A DNA stretch of 64,000 bases. Origin: Neobacillus sp. SuZ13. Its GTDB lineage: Bacteria > Bacillota > Bacilli > Bacillales > Cytobacillaceae. Both the position numbers and the translations under genes were made by a program. The stretch covers positions 1,349,501-1,413,500 of the forward strand of contig NZ_CP126107.1 of the NCBI RefSeq assembly GCF_030123365.1, given 5' to 3'. Shown in pieces: positions 8,510 to 16,670 of the stretch (positions within the stretch are counted from its first letter, which is position 1; each line of letters starts with the position of its first letter). The notes under the pieces are model-generated. The model saw only the letters and a list, made by a program, of their open reading frames with translations, had not been told where the DNA came from and made no database searches.

Positions 8510-9590
8510 AATAGCTCTTCCTTTCATTTTGAGCCATTTGACTTAGGTGCTTCCCATAAAGCAAAGGGGCAAGGGTTAAAGTCTCCTTTATGTCTGGCTG
8601 TGTATGAAGGAGGACTTTTCGACCAGGCTTTGAATTGATATCTAGAATCCAAATGGAGCCGTTTTTCGCTATTCCAATATCGATGCCAATTTCGAATAAT
8701 GGTAAAAAAGCATTTTCAAGAATAGGGGGAAGATTAGAGAGAATATATTCTAATTCCTGATTAATGTAATCCCTTTTAGCGGGCAGGAAAGACGAAGACC
8801 AATCATCATAATTAGTGATGAAACCACCAGCACTTAAATTGGAAAGGATTCCCCCCGTGCTCCCCACTCGAATACCCCTGCCCATTTCTCCCCATTTCCC
8901 ATCGATCCCTTTCTGTAAGAGGATTCGAATGTCAAATGGCTGCAGGTCATCATTTGATAATTCTAAATACGGCTGCATAAGGTAGGGACGCTTGCTAATA
9001 AGTGGTTGCAGCCAACTATTAAGTTTGGTTTCATTTGGGAAAATTCTTGAGATAATATTCTTGTTTTTTTCTGTTTTAACATGGAAGGATTTGTTGTTTT
9101 TTTTCAAATAGTAAATGCCATTTCCTTGAGAGCCATTAATTGGCTTTAAAATCATTCTTTTTTTGGCAGTTAATTCATTTAACACGATGCTAGTATCGGA
9201 AACCGACTGAGAAAGGGGCAAGTAAGCTGATAAAACAGTACTTTTTAATACTTCATAGAGTTCCAGTTTATTAGGCAGTCCATAGCCTAAAAAGGTTATT
9301 TCGGGTCTGTTCTTCAGCCAGGATACAATCGGAATACACTGCTTGGAATGGTCATCATCCCCGTAAAAACAACGATCATAAATAAGATCTGGAATGGGGA
9401 AATCTTTGTCAACCCAGGATTTTGTTTGTGACATGAATTTTTTTCCTTTTACTTGTAATGTAAGTGGATTTACATTGGCAGGGGTGAAGCGAAAACATTC
9501 CATCCCACAGGGTTCTGCAAGGTTTGCAATGTCGTTGATATAGGACTGCTCACTGTCAAAATTTATAGTCATTATTCCAAAGGCAATCAA
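8487..9590 (-). CDS. YheC/YheD ATP-grasp protein, copy 3
   Basis: 367 aa paralog of the flanking genes. PDLIYDRCFYGDDD replaces the usual NR(X)RSE segment, followed by the ATP-grasp loop KPINGSQGNGIYYL, FDIRILLQ and the C-terminal EIGIDIG...LDINSKPGR. The start is TTG at 9590 with a strong AAAGGAGG site. It is the most divergent copy in the substrate-proximal N-terminal part. It has no clear single ortholog in the two-gene B. subtilis arrangement, so it is an extra duplication. Confidence 0.85.
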   Translation of the reverse strand: MIAFGIMTINFDSEQSYINDIANLAEPCGMECFRFTPANVNPLTLQVKGKKFMSQTKSWVDKDFPIPDLIYDRCFYGDDDHSKQCIPIVSWLKNRPEITFLGYGLPNKLELYEVLKSTVLSAYLPLSQSVSDTSIVLNELTAKKRMILKPINGSQGNGIYYLKKNNKSFHVKTEKNKNIISRIFPNETKLNSWLQPLISKRPYLMQPYLELSNDDLQPFDIRILLQKGIDGKWGEMGRGIRVGSTGGILSNLSAGGFITNYDDWSSSFLPAKRDYINQELEYILSNLPPILENAFLPLFEIGIDIGIAKNGSIWILDINSKPGRKVLLHTQPDIKETLTLAPLLYGKHLSQMAQNERKSYYEKTLSH

Positions 9591-9594
9591 TTTA

Positions 9595-10977
9595 CTAGTC
9601 CTCCTTTACAAAAGTCGAATCGAATGCAAGTAGTGTACAAAATTGAATAAGTGCCTTCGCAGATGGTCTGATTTTTCCTAATCCATCTTCAAAGTTTTTC
9701 GAGGGTTTAGAGTTTACTTCAATAATCCATGGCTTTCCGTCCTGGTCAACTCCAATATCGATGCCAAGTTCACCAGTTATCCCTGTTTGAGAGTTACTAA
9801 TAATTGATGCTGTTTCCACTGCTAATTCTTTCATATGTGTAAGCACCTCTAAAGCATTTTTAGGTCCAAGACAAGTTCGCAGAACCTTTAACGGTCTAAG
9901 CATCTTTCCACCTCTTGCAATGTTGGAAACAAACTCATTCTTTGCAGCTATCCTTGCCACTATTGAGGTTACTTGCCAATGGTTGTTCAGATTTTTGTGA
10001 CATAATACCCTAAAATCCATGGAACATGAGTCATACGACATTAATTTAATTCCTTGTTGAATTATAAAAAATCGATTATGGAGAATAGGCTTGATTAGGT
10101 TGTGTATTACGTCTAAGTGGTAATGAGAGCTAGAGTTTTCGCTAAGTGATGCAATCGAGGTTTGTAAAGTGTAGTGGATTTCATCTTCTTTTTTCAACTT
10201 GATTATATTTCTTCCTTGGCTGCCATGAACCGGCTTTATAAATACCGTTTCATATTCGTCGGTAAGTTCATACAGATGCTCTTTCGTGTATATTTTTGTT
10301 TTTGGTAAGAAGGGGAGGAGATTTTTTTCTTGAAATAGTTGATTATATACTTCCCATTTTGATAGGAAGCGTTCATTAAACAAAGGAATCATCATGGTTT
10401 CAAGTCTTTTACGAAATTGCTTAAAGGGGACAGATTGTTCAAGTTTACGGGAATGGATACGATTGTAAATCACATCCGGTATTGGATGTTCAAAGGATTT
10501 CCATTTCCCATTTAAAAGGTAATAGCCTTGATTTAAAAATTCCTCATATGAAAAAACATAGAAAAAGCCACCAGTTTCAGTAATTCCATGATGAAGTTCC
10601 TCGCAAAAAGTATGAATAGAACGAAAGTGTGGTTCTTCCTGTTTAGTGGAAGAGAAATCAGTTACTAGTCCAATCACAGGTCCGAGTTCGAGTGTTAGAA
10701 GTTCATCCCGAAAGATGGCTTGAAAATTAAAACTCTGGGTAGGCAGGCAAAAATTCTTGAGAATATTTTCAGGAAAAAGCATCAAATTTTGGGGTTCCAG
10801 ATCTACTGGTTGAACCACTGTTTGTATTGCTTTTTTTCCTAACTTAATATTTAATTGAAGATTATTCTTATTTAATCCCAAACTAGTAAACAAATGGTTG
10901 GATATTTGCACCATGCTGTCATTCTTATTTTTAGGTTTTATTGCTTCGATGGTAACCTGAGTTAATGGTAAAGACAT
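9595..10977 (-). CDS. YheC/YheD ATP-grasp protein, copy 4 (first gene of operon)
   Basis: 460 aa from ATG 10977 (TTGGGGAA site); the frame extends to 11079 but the upstream codons lack a site. Like copy 2 it has the extra N-terminal domain, then PDVIYNRIHSRKLE, the loop KPVHGSQGRNIIKL, DFRVLCH and ELGIDIG...IEVNSKP. It heads the four-gene run and is divergent from yheA, so the operon promoter should lie between 10977 and 11156. A YheD-like second copy. Confidence 0.85.
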   Translation of the reverse strand: MSLPLTQVTIEAIKPKNKNDSMVQISNHLFTSLGLNKNNLQLNIKLGKKAIQTVVQPVDLEPQNLMLFPENILKNFCLPTQSFNFQAIFRDELLTLELGPVIGLVTDFSSTKQEEPHFRSIHTFCEELHHGITETGGFFYVFSYEEFLNQGYYLLNGKWKSFEHPIPDVIYNRIHSRKLEQSVPFKQFRKRLETMMIPLFNERFLSKWEVYNQLFQEKNLLPFLPKTKIYTKEHLYELTDEYETVFIKPVHGSQGRNIIKLKKEDEIHYTLQTSIASLSENSSSHYHLDVIHNLIKPILHNRFFIIQQGIKLMSYDSCSMDFRVLCHKNLNNHWQVTSIVARIAAKNEFVSNIARGGKMLRPLKVLRTCLGPKNALEVLTHMKELAVETASIISNSQTGITGELGIDIGVDQDGKPWIIEVNSKPSKNFEDGLGKIRPSAKALIQFCTLLAFDSTFVKED

Positions 10978-11155
10978 AAACATTCCCCAATTTCTATCTA
11001 AATTGGAACCATTATTTCTTATGGGCATTAGTTGATATAGTAATGTATGTAACACGAATCTAGATGGTGATTTTAACATTCTCGCATTTTGGTGAATAGT
11101 TTGTTATAGTTGATTCGGATTACAAAAGCGTTTGATTAAAAAGGAGTGTTTACCA

Positions 11156-11503
11156 ATGGCAATTAATTTATATGATTCCGCCTATGCGTTAGAAACAGCT
11201 ATTCGTCAAAGTGATGAATACACACAACTTCAACAGGCCTATAACGAAGTAAATGCGGACCCAGCAGCGAAACAAATGTTTGATCAGTTCCGCAAAATCC
11301 AAATGGACTTGCAACAGAAACAGATGATGGGGCAGGATATCTCTGAACAAGAAATAGCGCAAGCACAATCATCTGTAGGACTTGTTCAGCAAAATGAAAA
11401 AATTGCTAGGTTAATGCAAGCAGAACAACGGATGAGCATGGTTATTGGCGAGTTAAACAAAGTAATTATGAAACCTCTAGAAGACCTTTACGGAAAAATG
11501 TAA
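11156..11503 (+). CDS. yheA: YheA (YlbF/YmcA-fold, UPF0342) protein
   Basis: 115 aa, almost all helical and rich in Gln, consistent with the YlbF/YmcA superfamily fold. The sequence (NLYDSAYALE..IRQSDEY, MFDQFRKIQMDLQQKQM) matches UPF0342 protein YheA. YlbF and YmcA (with YaaT) stimulate RNase Y processing and sporulation/competence; YheA is a paralog whose own role is unsettled. ATG 11156 with AAGGAGTG upstream is used. Confidence 0.9.
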   Translation: MAINLYDSAYALETAIRQSDEYTQLQQAYNEVNADPAAKQMFDQFRKIQMDLQQKQMMGQDISEQEIAQAQSSVGLVQQNEKIARLMQAEQRMSMVIGELNKVIMKPLEDLYGKM

Positions 11504-11515
11504 ATTGAAATACAT

Positions 11516-11545
11516 GCCTTCGGTATAAACCGAAGGCTTTTTCTT
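11516..11545 (+). terminator. Terminator of yheA
   Basis: GCCTTCGGT/ACCGAAGGC 9-bp stem, ATAA loop, then a T-rich run. Confidence 0.9.
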
Positions 11546-11623
11546 TTTTGCTCTGTTCTACAAATGCCTAAAAAATCATAAAAGTTTATAAAGGCTATTT
11601 CACCAAGAACAGGGGGCAACGGA

Positions 11624-12493
11624 ATGATTTATCGCTTGCTTGCTTTAAATATTGATGGCACGCTTCTTCAAACAAACGGAAAAATTCATAAATCAACAAA
11701 AGAAGCTATTGAATATGTTCAGCAAAAAGGAATTTATGTCACACTTGTCACATCGAGGAGCTTTCCTTCCACAAGAAAAGTAGCCAAGGCTTTAAAAATA
11801 AAATCCCCCCTCATTACACATCAAGGGGCATTTATTGCAAGTTCTGAGGACAAACCAATTTATGTGAAAAGGATTAATGAACAAATTACTTATGATACAG
11901 TCAGCTTTTTAGAGGCGCTGCCATGTCAAATTCGTCTTGTTCATGAACAATTTTCATTAGCCAATAAGTTCAAATTGAATAATAATTTATTGGCTAAGAC
12001 AGTTTTTACCTCAGGAGATCCGGTGTTCTATTCACAGCAATTCGTGTCTTCACTAACTGGGTATCTACATGACCAGCCAGTGAGCCCTCCGAAGATAGAA
12101 GTTTATTTTGAAGAAGAAAGTGACCTTCAGGATGCAAAAAAGGCACTTCAAAAAATGTATAATGAGATTGAATTAATTCAACTAGATACTTTACGGTTGG
12201 ATATTGTCCCAACGGGTGTATCAAAATTATCTGGGTTATCATACCTTGCAAGCCAATTAGGGATTCAAAGAAAAGAAATGGTTTATATCGGCGATTGTCT
12301 AGATGACATTCCTTTGCTTGAAGCTGTAGGTCTAGGTGTTTCAATGTGGAATGCCGATTTCGAAGTGAAAAAAGCATCAGATTGGGTGACACGATCACAG
12401 AACGAACAAGGTGTTGCCTATATGGTAAAAGAACACTTTAGAAAACAACAGCCAATTGAGTTTTTAAGAAGGATGAATATTATTAAAAAGTAA
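11624..12493 (+). CDS. yhaX: HAD-superfamily Cof-type protein, YhaX-like
   Basis: 289 aa Cof-type (IIB) HAD fold, the size of B. subtilis YhaX. Motif IV GDCLDD is intact near residue 223, and the cap domain fits the family. In motif I the expected DxDGT is NIDGT (Asn9, Asp11), so the residue that normally forms the phospho-aspartate is Asn. The protein may therefore lack ordinary phosphatase activity. YhaX is described as a stress or sporulation-associated protein. Monocistronic, with a terminator directly after. Confidence 0.87.
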   Translation: MIYRLLALNIDGTLLQTNGKIHKSTKEAIEYVQQKGIYVTLVTSRSFPSTRKVAKALKIKSPLITHQGAFIASSEDKPIYVKRINEQITYDTVSFLEALPCQIRLVHEQFSLANKFKLNNNLLAKTVFTSGDPVFYSQQFVSSLTGYLHDQPVSPPKIEVYFEEESDLQDAKKALQKMYNEIELIQLDTLRLDIVPTGVSKLSGLSYLASQLGIQRKEMVYIGDCLDDIPLLEAVGLGVSMWNADFEVKKASDWVTRSQNEQGVAYMVKEHFRKQQPIEFLRRMNIIKK

Positions 12494-12502
12494 CCTAAAA
12501 AA

Positions 12503-12537
12503 GACATCAACAGTAAAGTGCCGTTGATGTCTTTTTT
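12503..12537 (+). terminator. Terminator of yhaX
   Basis: GACATCAAC / GTTGATGTC stem followed by TTTTTT. Confidence 0.9.
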
Positions 12538-12641
12538 GAATCAACGGGTAGAAAATTCACTATTTTTAAAAAACTTTCATATATTTCTGTCCTCAATTCC
12601 ATATATAATAGAATTGATTCAAATGGATGGGAGGGTTTCAC

Positions 12642-13433
12642 GTGTCGATAAACTTTATAACAGATAAGGTGAATGTAAAAGTTATAGGGCGTGTGGCGAC
12701 AATAGAAATGAACAGACCTGAGTCATTAAATGCCATGGACTCAGAAATGATTAGGGGGCTAGTCTGTAAGCTAAAGGAAATTAGTGAATCGGATGAAATC
12801 GATATTGTCGTTCTCAGAGGAAAAGGAAGAGCCTTTTCAGCTGGGGGCGATATTAAATCCATGCTTTCAAACATGACCGAAAACGACTTTTATCCTGTTA
12901 TGGACAGTATTAGCGAACTAATTGTTACTCTTTATAGCATGCCTAAACTAACTATTAGTGCTATTACAGGTGCAGCGGCTGGCTTGGGGTTCAGTTTCGC
13001 GCTAGCAACTGACCATATTATTGCTGAAAAAAATAGTAAACTAGCAATGAATTTTATCGGGATCGGTCTGATTCCAGATGGAGGGGCCCATTTCTTTTTA
13101 GAGAAAAAATTGGGAGAGTCAAAAGCTAAACAGGTAATCTGGGACGGAAAAATGATGGATGCTGATGAAGCTTTTGCGTTAGGTTTAATCGAAGAAGTAG
13201 CGGAAGCTAATCTTCAGGAGGCATTAGATGCTAGAATTTCAGATTGGTTAAGCAGACCGGTTCAGGCGATGATTAAAACGAAAAAGATATTAGCCGATAT
13301 GCACCGTCCATACTTATTAAAAATCTTAGAATTAGAAAAACATTCACAGCAAAAAATGCGCGAAACCATTGATCACCAAGAAGGAATAAAGGCATTTATC
13401 GAAAAAAGACAACCCAAATTTATAGGTAAATAA
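12642..13433 (+). CDS. yhaR: Enoyl-CoA hydratase/isomerase family protein (YhaR-like)
   Basis: 263 aa crotonase-fold protein. NRPESLNAMD and the oxyanion-hole segment GRAFSAGGDIKSM are present, followed by SAITGAAAGLGFSFALATDHI. In classical hydratases two catalytic Glu residues lie in this region; here the second segment reads IGLIPDGGAHFFL, so the precise reaction is uncertain. The start GTG 12642 follows GGGAGGG; the in-frame ATG at 12627 lies upstream of that site. Monocistronic with a terminator. The position in the yha block suggests YhaR. Confidence 0.82.
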   Translation: MSINFITDKVNVKVIGRVATIEMNRPESLNAMDSEMIRGLVCKLKEISESDEIDIVVLRGKGRAFSAGGDIKSMLSNMTENDFYPVMDSISELIVTLYSMPKLTISAITGAAAGLGFSFALATDHIIAEKNSKLAMNFIGIGLIPDGGAHFFLEKKLGESKAKQVIWDGKMMDADEAFALGLIEEVAEANLQEALDARISDWLSRPVQAMIKTKKILADMHRPYLLKILELEKHSQQKMRETIDHQEGIKAFIEKRQPKFIGK

Positions 13434-13437
13434 ACAA

Positions 13438-13465
13438 AGAAGCACGCGGCTTCTTTTTTTTTTTG
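13438..13465 (+). terminator. Terminator of the enoyl-CoA hydratase gene
   Basis: Short AGAAGC/GCTTCT stem followed by a long T tract. Confidence 0.8.
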
Positions 13466-13503
13466 CTATTTCAAACCTATCCACATTTACAGCGCTTTCA
13501 TTT

Positions 13504-13689
13504 TTAAGAATGAAAGAGTAATAGCTTTCCGCTTGGTGAAGAGCATCGATGTGTACGTTCTAATAAGTTTTTTTCTGCCAACAATTTTTGACCTAATTCT
13601 TTTGCCGCATCATCATGCTCAGCCTGGAAGGATTCATCTAAAACCTTTTCCCCATTGGATTCAAATGCAGTTAATTTATAAGTCTTCAT
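13504..13689 (-). CDS. yhzD: YhzD-like small protein
   Basis: 61 aa, soluble, with KTYKLTAFESNGEKVLDESFQAE at the start (beta-rich) and THRCSSPSGKLLLF at the end. Size, sequence style and position in the yha block fit B. subtilis YhzD, of unknown function. The ATG at 13689 follows AAGGGGGT. A short inverted repeat (TTTCATT/AATGAAA) overlaps the stop and probably terminates transcription. Confidence 0.75.
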   Translation of the reverse strand: MKTYKLTAFESNGEKVLDESFQAEHDDAAKELGQKLLAEKNLLERTHRCSSPSGKLLLFHS

Positions 13690-13813
13690 TTTAACAACCC
13701 CCTTAAAAGAATCTAGTTTTTATCTATTTTCACATAATTTATAAAATTGTGCAAAAAGAAAATGAAACCAAAATATGCCAAATTCGTATGAAAGATGGAG
13801 AGGAGTGTGTGCA

Positions 13814-14713
13814 ATGGTTCTGAAACTTGAACATGTCACGAAACGGTTCGGAAATTTTATTGCTGTGGATGATTTATCTTTAGTGATTCCTGAAAAAGAA
13901 ATGTTTGGCTTTTTAGGGGCTAATGGTGCAGGGAAAACAACGACCTTCCGAATGATCTTAGGGCTGCTGGACACTAGTGGTGGTAAGATTACTTGGGACG
14001 GGAACCCGATTGACTATTCCACCAGTCATTTGGTCGGCTATCTCCCTGAAGAGAGAGGTTTGTATCCGAAGCTAAAGGTTCGGGACCAAATCGTCTATTT
14101 AGCCAGATTAAGAGGGATGCAAAAATCTCAGGCTCTTACGGAATTAAAATCATGGCTTGTGCGCTTCAAAATTCCTGAGTATGAAAATAAAAAAGTTGAG
14201 GAGCTTTCCAAAGGGAATCAACAAAAAATCCAATTCATTGCTGCCGTTGTCCATAAACCAAAATTACTAATCTTGGATGAGCCATTTAGCGGTCTTGACC
14301 CAGTAAATGTGGAAATGCTAAAAGAGGCTGTGCTATCTCTGAAAGAAGAGGGGGCGACTATCGTTTTCTCAAGTCATAGAATGGAGCATGTCGAGGAAAT
14401 GTGTGAACATCTTTGTATCTTGCACAAAGGAAGCCCTGTCGTCCATGGTTCATTAAAAGAAATCAAGCGTTCCTTTGGGAAAAAGAACCTTGTAATCCAT
14501 GCCGATTTTCCATTAGATTTCTTAAAAAATTATCCTGGAGTCGTAAGGTCAAAACCAACTATGGAAGGAATTCATCTGCAAATTGAAGGAGAGTACATAG
14601 CTGAAAAAATACTTAAGGAGATAGTCAATCAAGGGTTTATCCGGAAGTTTGCTCTTGAAGAACCATCATTAAATGATATTTTTATTGAAAAAGTAGGTGA
14701 TTCCTATGAATAA
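13814..14713 (+). CDS. yhaQ: ABC transporter ATP-binding protein YhaQ
   Basis: 299 aa. Walker A GANGAGKTT is at residues 35-43, the signature is a relaxed LSKGNQQK, and Walker B is LLILDEPFSGLDP. The C-terminal ~80-residue extension matches NatA-type sodium/drug-export ATPases. It pairs with YhaP, whose start overlaps the last codons of this gene. ATG 13814 with GGAGAGGAG is used. The transported substrate is unknown; the NatAB system it resembles extrudes sodium. Confidence 0.9.
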   Translation: MVLKLEHVTKRFGNFIAVDDLSLVIPEKEMFGFLGANGAGKTTTFRMILGLLDTSGGKITWDGNPIDYSTSHLVGYLPEERGLYPKLKVRDQIVYLARLRGMQKSQALTELKSWLVRFKIPEYENKKVEELSKGNQQKIQFIAAVVHKPKLLILDEPFSGLDPVNVEMLKEAVLSLKEEGATIVFSSHRMEHVEEMCEHLCILHKGSPVVHGSLKEIKRSFGKKNLVIHADFPLDFLKNYPGVVRSKPTMEGIHLQIEGEYIAEKILKEIVNQGFIRKFALEEPSLNDIFIEKVGDSYE

Positions 14714-15959
14714 TTTTTGGATTATTCTGTTCCACACTTATTTAAACAAATTGAAAACAAAATCCTTTATCATAACAACCCTTTTAACAGTTGTAATTGT
14801 CTTGGTCTTAACTAACTTAACTAATATCATTGATGTCTTCGATAAAAATAATGGGAAAGAAAATGTGGCTGTGCTTGATGAAACAGGTCAACTGTTTGAT
14901 CCATTCAAAAAACAAGTTAGCACAATTAATAAAGATATTAACTTAACACTTTTCCAAGGCAGTGAAGCAGCGGCAGAAAAAGCAATTGAAAAAGGAACTT
15001 ACCAAGGAATTGTTCTACTAGGTTTAAATGATGAAAAACTTCCGTTGGCTACTTATAAAGCAAAAAGTATTGCTGATTCATCCTTGTATACTGATCTTCA
15101 AACGAGTCTTCAGCAAGTCAAAACTATGCTGGCTGCTTCACAAATTCAGTTGACGCCAGTTCAGCTCGAAAAGCTCTATGAACCAGTGTCTTTTAAGAAA
15201 ATTGCTCTTGAGAAGAATGCAAAAACGGAAGAGGAACTGAATCAGGCACGTGGTCTGGTTTATGTCTTGCTCTTTATCATATATTTTTCAGTAATTATGT
15301 ACGCTAATATGATTGCGATGGAAGTAGCAACAGAAAAGTCGTCTAGAGTGATGGAAATTTTAATTTCAAGTGTCTCTCCAATTAAACAGATGTTTGCAAA
15401 AATAATTGGAATCGGTTTATTAAGTCTGACACAGCTCGCTGTTTTTCTGTCAGTGGGATATTTCTCTCTCAAACAAAATATGGAATCTTTAAATGAAGGG
15501 TTTTTCGGTGTTTATGGTTTTAGTGATATTCCACTGGGAACGATTATTTATGCAATTGTTTTCTTTATTCTTGGCTATTTTCTTTATGCCACACTTGCAG
15601 CATTTCTCGGGTCACTTGTCAGCAGAATTGAAGATGTGCAACAAATGATTACACCAATGACTATGCTCGTAGTTGCTGGGTTTATGATTGCTATGTTTGG
15701 CTTAGGAAAGCCGGATGCTCCGTTCATAACGGTGACATCTTTCATCCCGTTCTTTACACCAATGATCATGTTTCTGCGGGTTGGAATGTTGACAATTCCG
15801 GTCTGGGAGGCAATGGTAGGAATTGCTATCTTAGTGGCAACAATTGTTTTCTTAGCAACATTTGGCGCACGAGTTTATCGTGGTGGTGTCTTAATGTATG
15901 GACAATCGAATTCCTTTAAAGATATTAAAAAAGCATTACAGCTGACAAAGAACGAATAA
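14706..15959 (+). CDS. yhaP: ABC transporter permease YhaP (NatB-like)
   Basis: 417 aa. One N-terminal helix (about residues 15-38) is followed by a ~135-residue extracytoplasmic domain and then five or six helices from about residue 175, the ABC-2/NatB permease layout. The ATG at 14706 lies inside the end of yhaQ with a GTAGGTGA site, so translation is coupled. The two make an exporter; the substrate is unknown. Confidence 0.9.
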   Translation: MNNFWIILFHTYLNKLKTKSFIITTLLTVVIVLVLTNLTNIIDVFDKNNGKENVAVLDETGQLFDPFKKQVSTINKDINLTLFQGSEAAAEKAIEKGTYQGIVLLGLNDEKLPLATYKAKSIADSSLYTDLQTSLQQVKTMLAASQIQLTPVQLEKLYEPVSFKKIALEKNAKTEEELNQARGLVYVLLFIIYFSVIMYANMIAMEVATEKSSRVMEILISSVSPIKQMFAKIIGIGLLSLTQLAVFLSVGYFSLKQNMESLNEGFFGVYGFSDIPLGTIIYAIVFFILGYFLYATLAAFLGSLVSRIEDVQQMITPMTMLVVAGFMIAMFGLGKPDAPFITVTSFIPFFTPMIMFLRVGMLTIPVWEAMVGIAILVATIVFLATFGARVYRGGVLMYGQSNSFKDIKKALQLTKNE

Positions 15960-15973
15960 GGTAGTAAAAGATA

Positions 15974-16012
15974 GTGTCCCAAAAGTATAACTTTTAGGGC
16001 ACCTTTTTTTTA
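15974..16012 (+). terminator. Terminator of yhaQP
   Basis: GTGTCCC...GGGCAC stem with a nested AAAGT/ACTTT extension, then a T-rich tract. Confidence 0.8.
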
Positions 16013-16030
16013 TCGTTCTTTTAAATTAGT

Positions 16031-16163
16031 CTGTTGATTTGCTCTCCAGGCGCTTCGCTTTCCGCGGGCGTGCCGGGGAGCCTCCTCGTCGCTGCGCTCC
16101 TGCGGGGTCTCCCCTGCCCCGTACTCCCGCAGGAGTCTTCGCGCCTTCCGCTCCAATCAACAG
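16031..16163. repeat. GC-rich interspersed repeat A, copy 1
   Basis: 133-bp element bounded by the inverted repeat CTGTTGATT...AATCAACAG. The interior is very GC-rich compared with the surrounding DNA (CTTTCCGCGGGCGTGCCGG, then GAGCCTCCTCG and CCCGCAGGAGTC). The same family occurs at 16379-16510 in opposite orientation and at 49033-49165. No ORF of its own was supported. Confidence 0.9.
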
Positions 16164-16378
16164 GTGTAACAATGTAGACCCTTAACACTCAATAAATAAT
16201 AAAAAAAGTGGTGAATTCAATGTTTAAGCAAAAGACTCAATCCAAAGTGAATATGATTTTTTGTTTCTATTGATTAATGACAGGCTCTACTTAATGCGTC
16301 CTGCTAAAATTTAAAAAGGTTTCAACATATTTAGCTAGAGTAGCTAAAGTGTGTGGTAATACTTAGTTGATTTGTCCC
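16164..16378. other. Gene-free spacer between two repeat A copies
   Basis: About 215 bp of AT-rich DNA between oppositely oriented repeat copies. No ORF, promoter or structured element was recognised. Confidence 0.6.
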
Positions 16379-16510
16379 CTGTTGATTGGAGTGGAGGGCA
16401 CCGACTCCTGCGGGATAGAGAGGTCACGGGAGACCCCGCAGGCGCCAAAGCGCCGAGGAGGCTCCAGGACCTCCCCGCGGAAAGCGAGTGCCCGGAGCGG
16501 AAATCAACAG
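16379..16510. repeat. GC-rich interspersed repeat A, copy 2 (inverted)
   Basis: Same element as 16031-16163 but in the opposite orientation, again with CTGTTGATT and AATCAACAG ends. Interior divergence from copy 1 is clear, so the copies are not a recent perfect duplication. Confidence 0.9.
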
Positions 16511-16558
16511 GTCCATTAGCAGAAACATTCAATTAAATATAACCCTCCTCGACAATCT

Positions 16559-16592
16559 GAGTATTTACCAAGCGGTAAATGCTCTTTTTTTT
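16559..16592 (+). terminator. Terminator-like hairpin upstream of yhaO
   Basis: GAGTATTTACC / GGTAAATGCTC stem with a short AAGC loop and eight T residues. No gene directly precedes it; it may insulate yhaO from transcription arriving through the repeats. Confidence 0.75.
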
Positions 16593-16670
16593 CAATAAAT
16601 ATCTGACAAGAACGTGCATTCGTATTTCTGTGGTGCTACAATGAAGAAAAGAAGTGGAAAGGAATGTCTT

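Noticed and set aside
12006-12398. 130-aa ORF on the minus strand
   Set aside because: Antisense shadow of yhaX without ribosome binding site or family resemblance.
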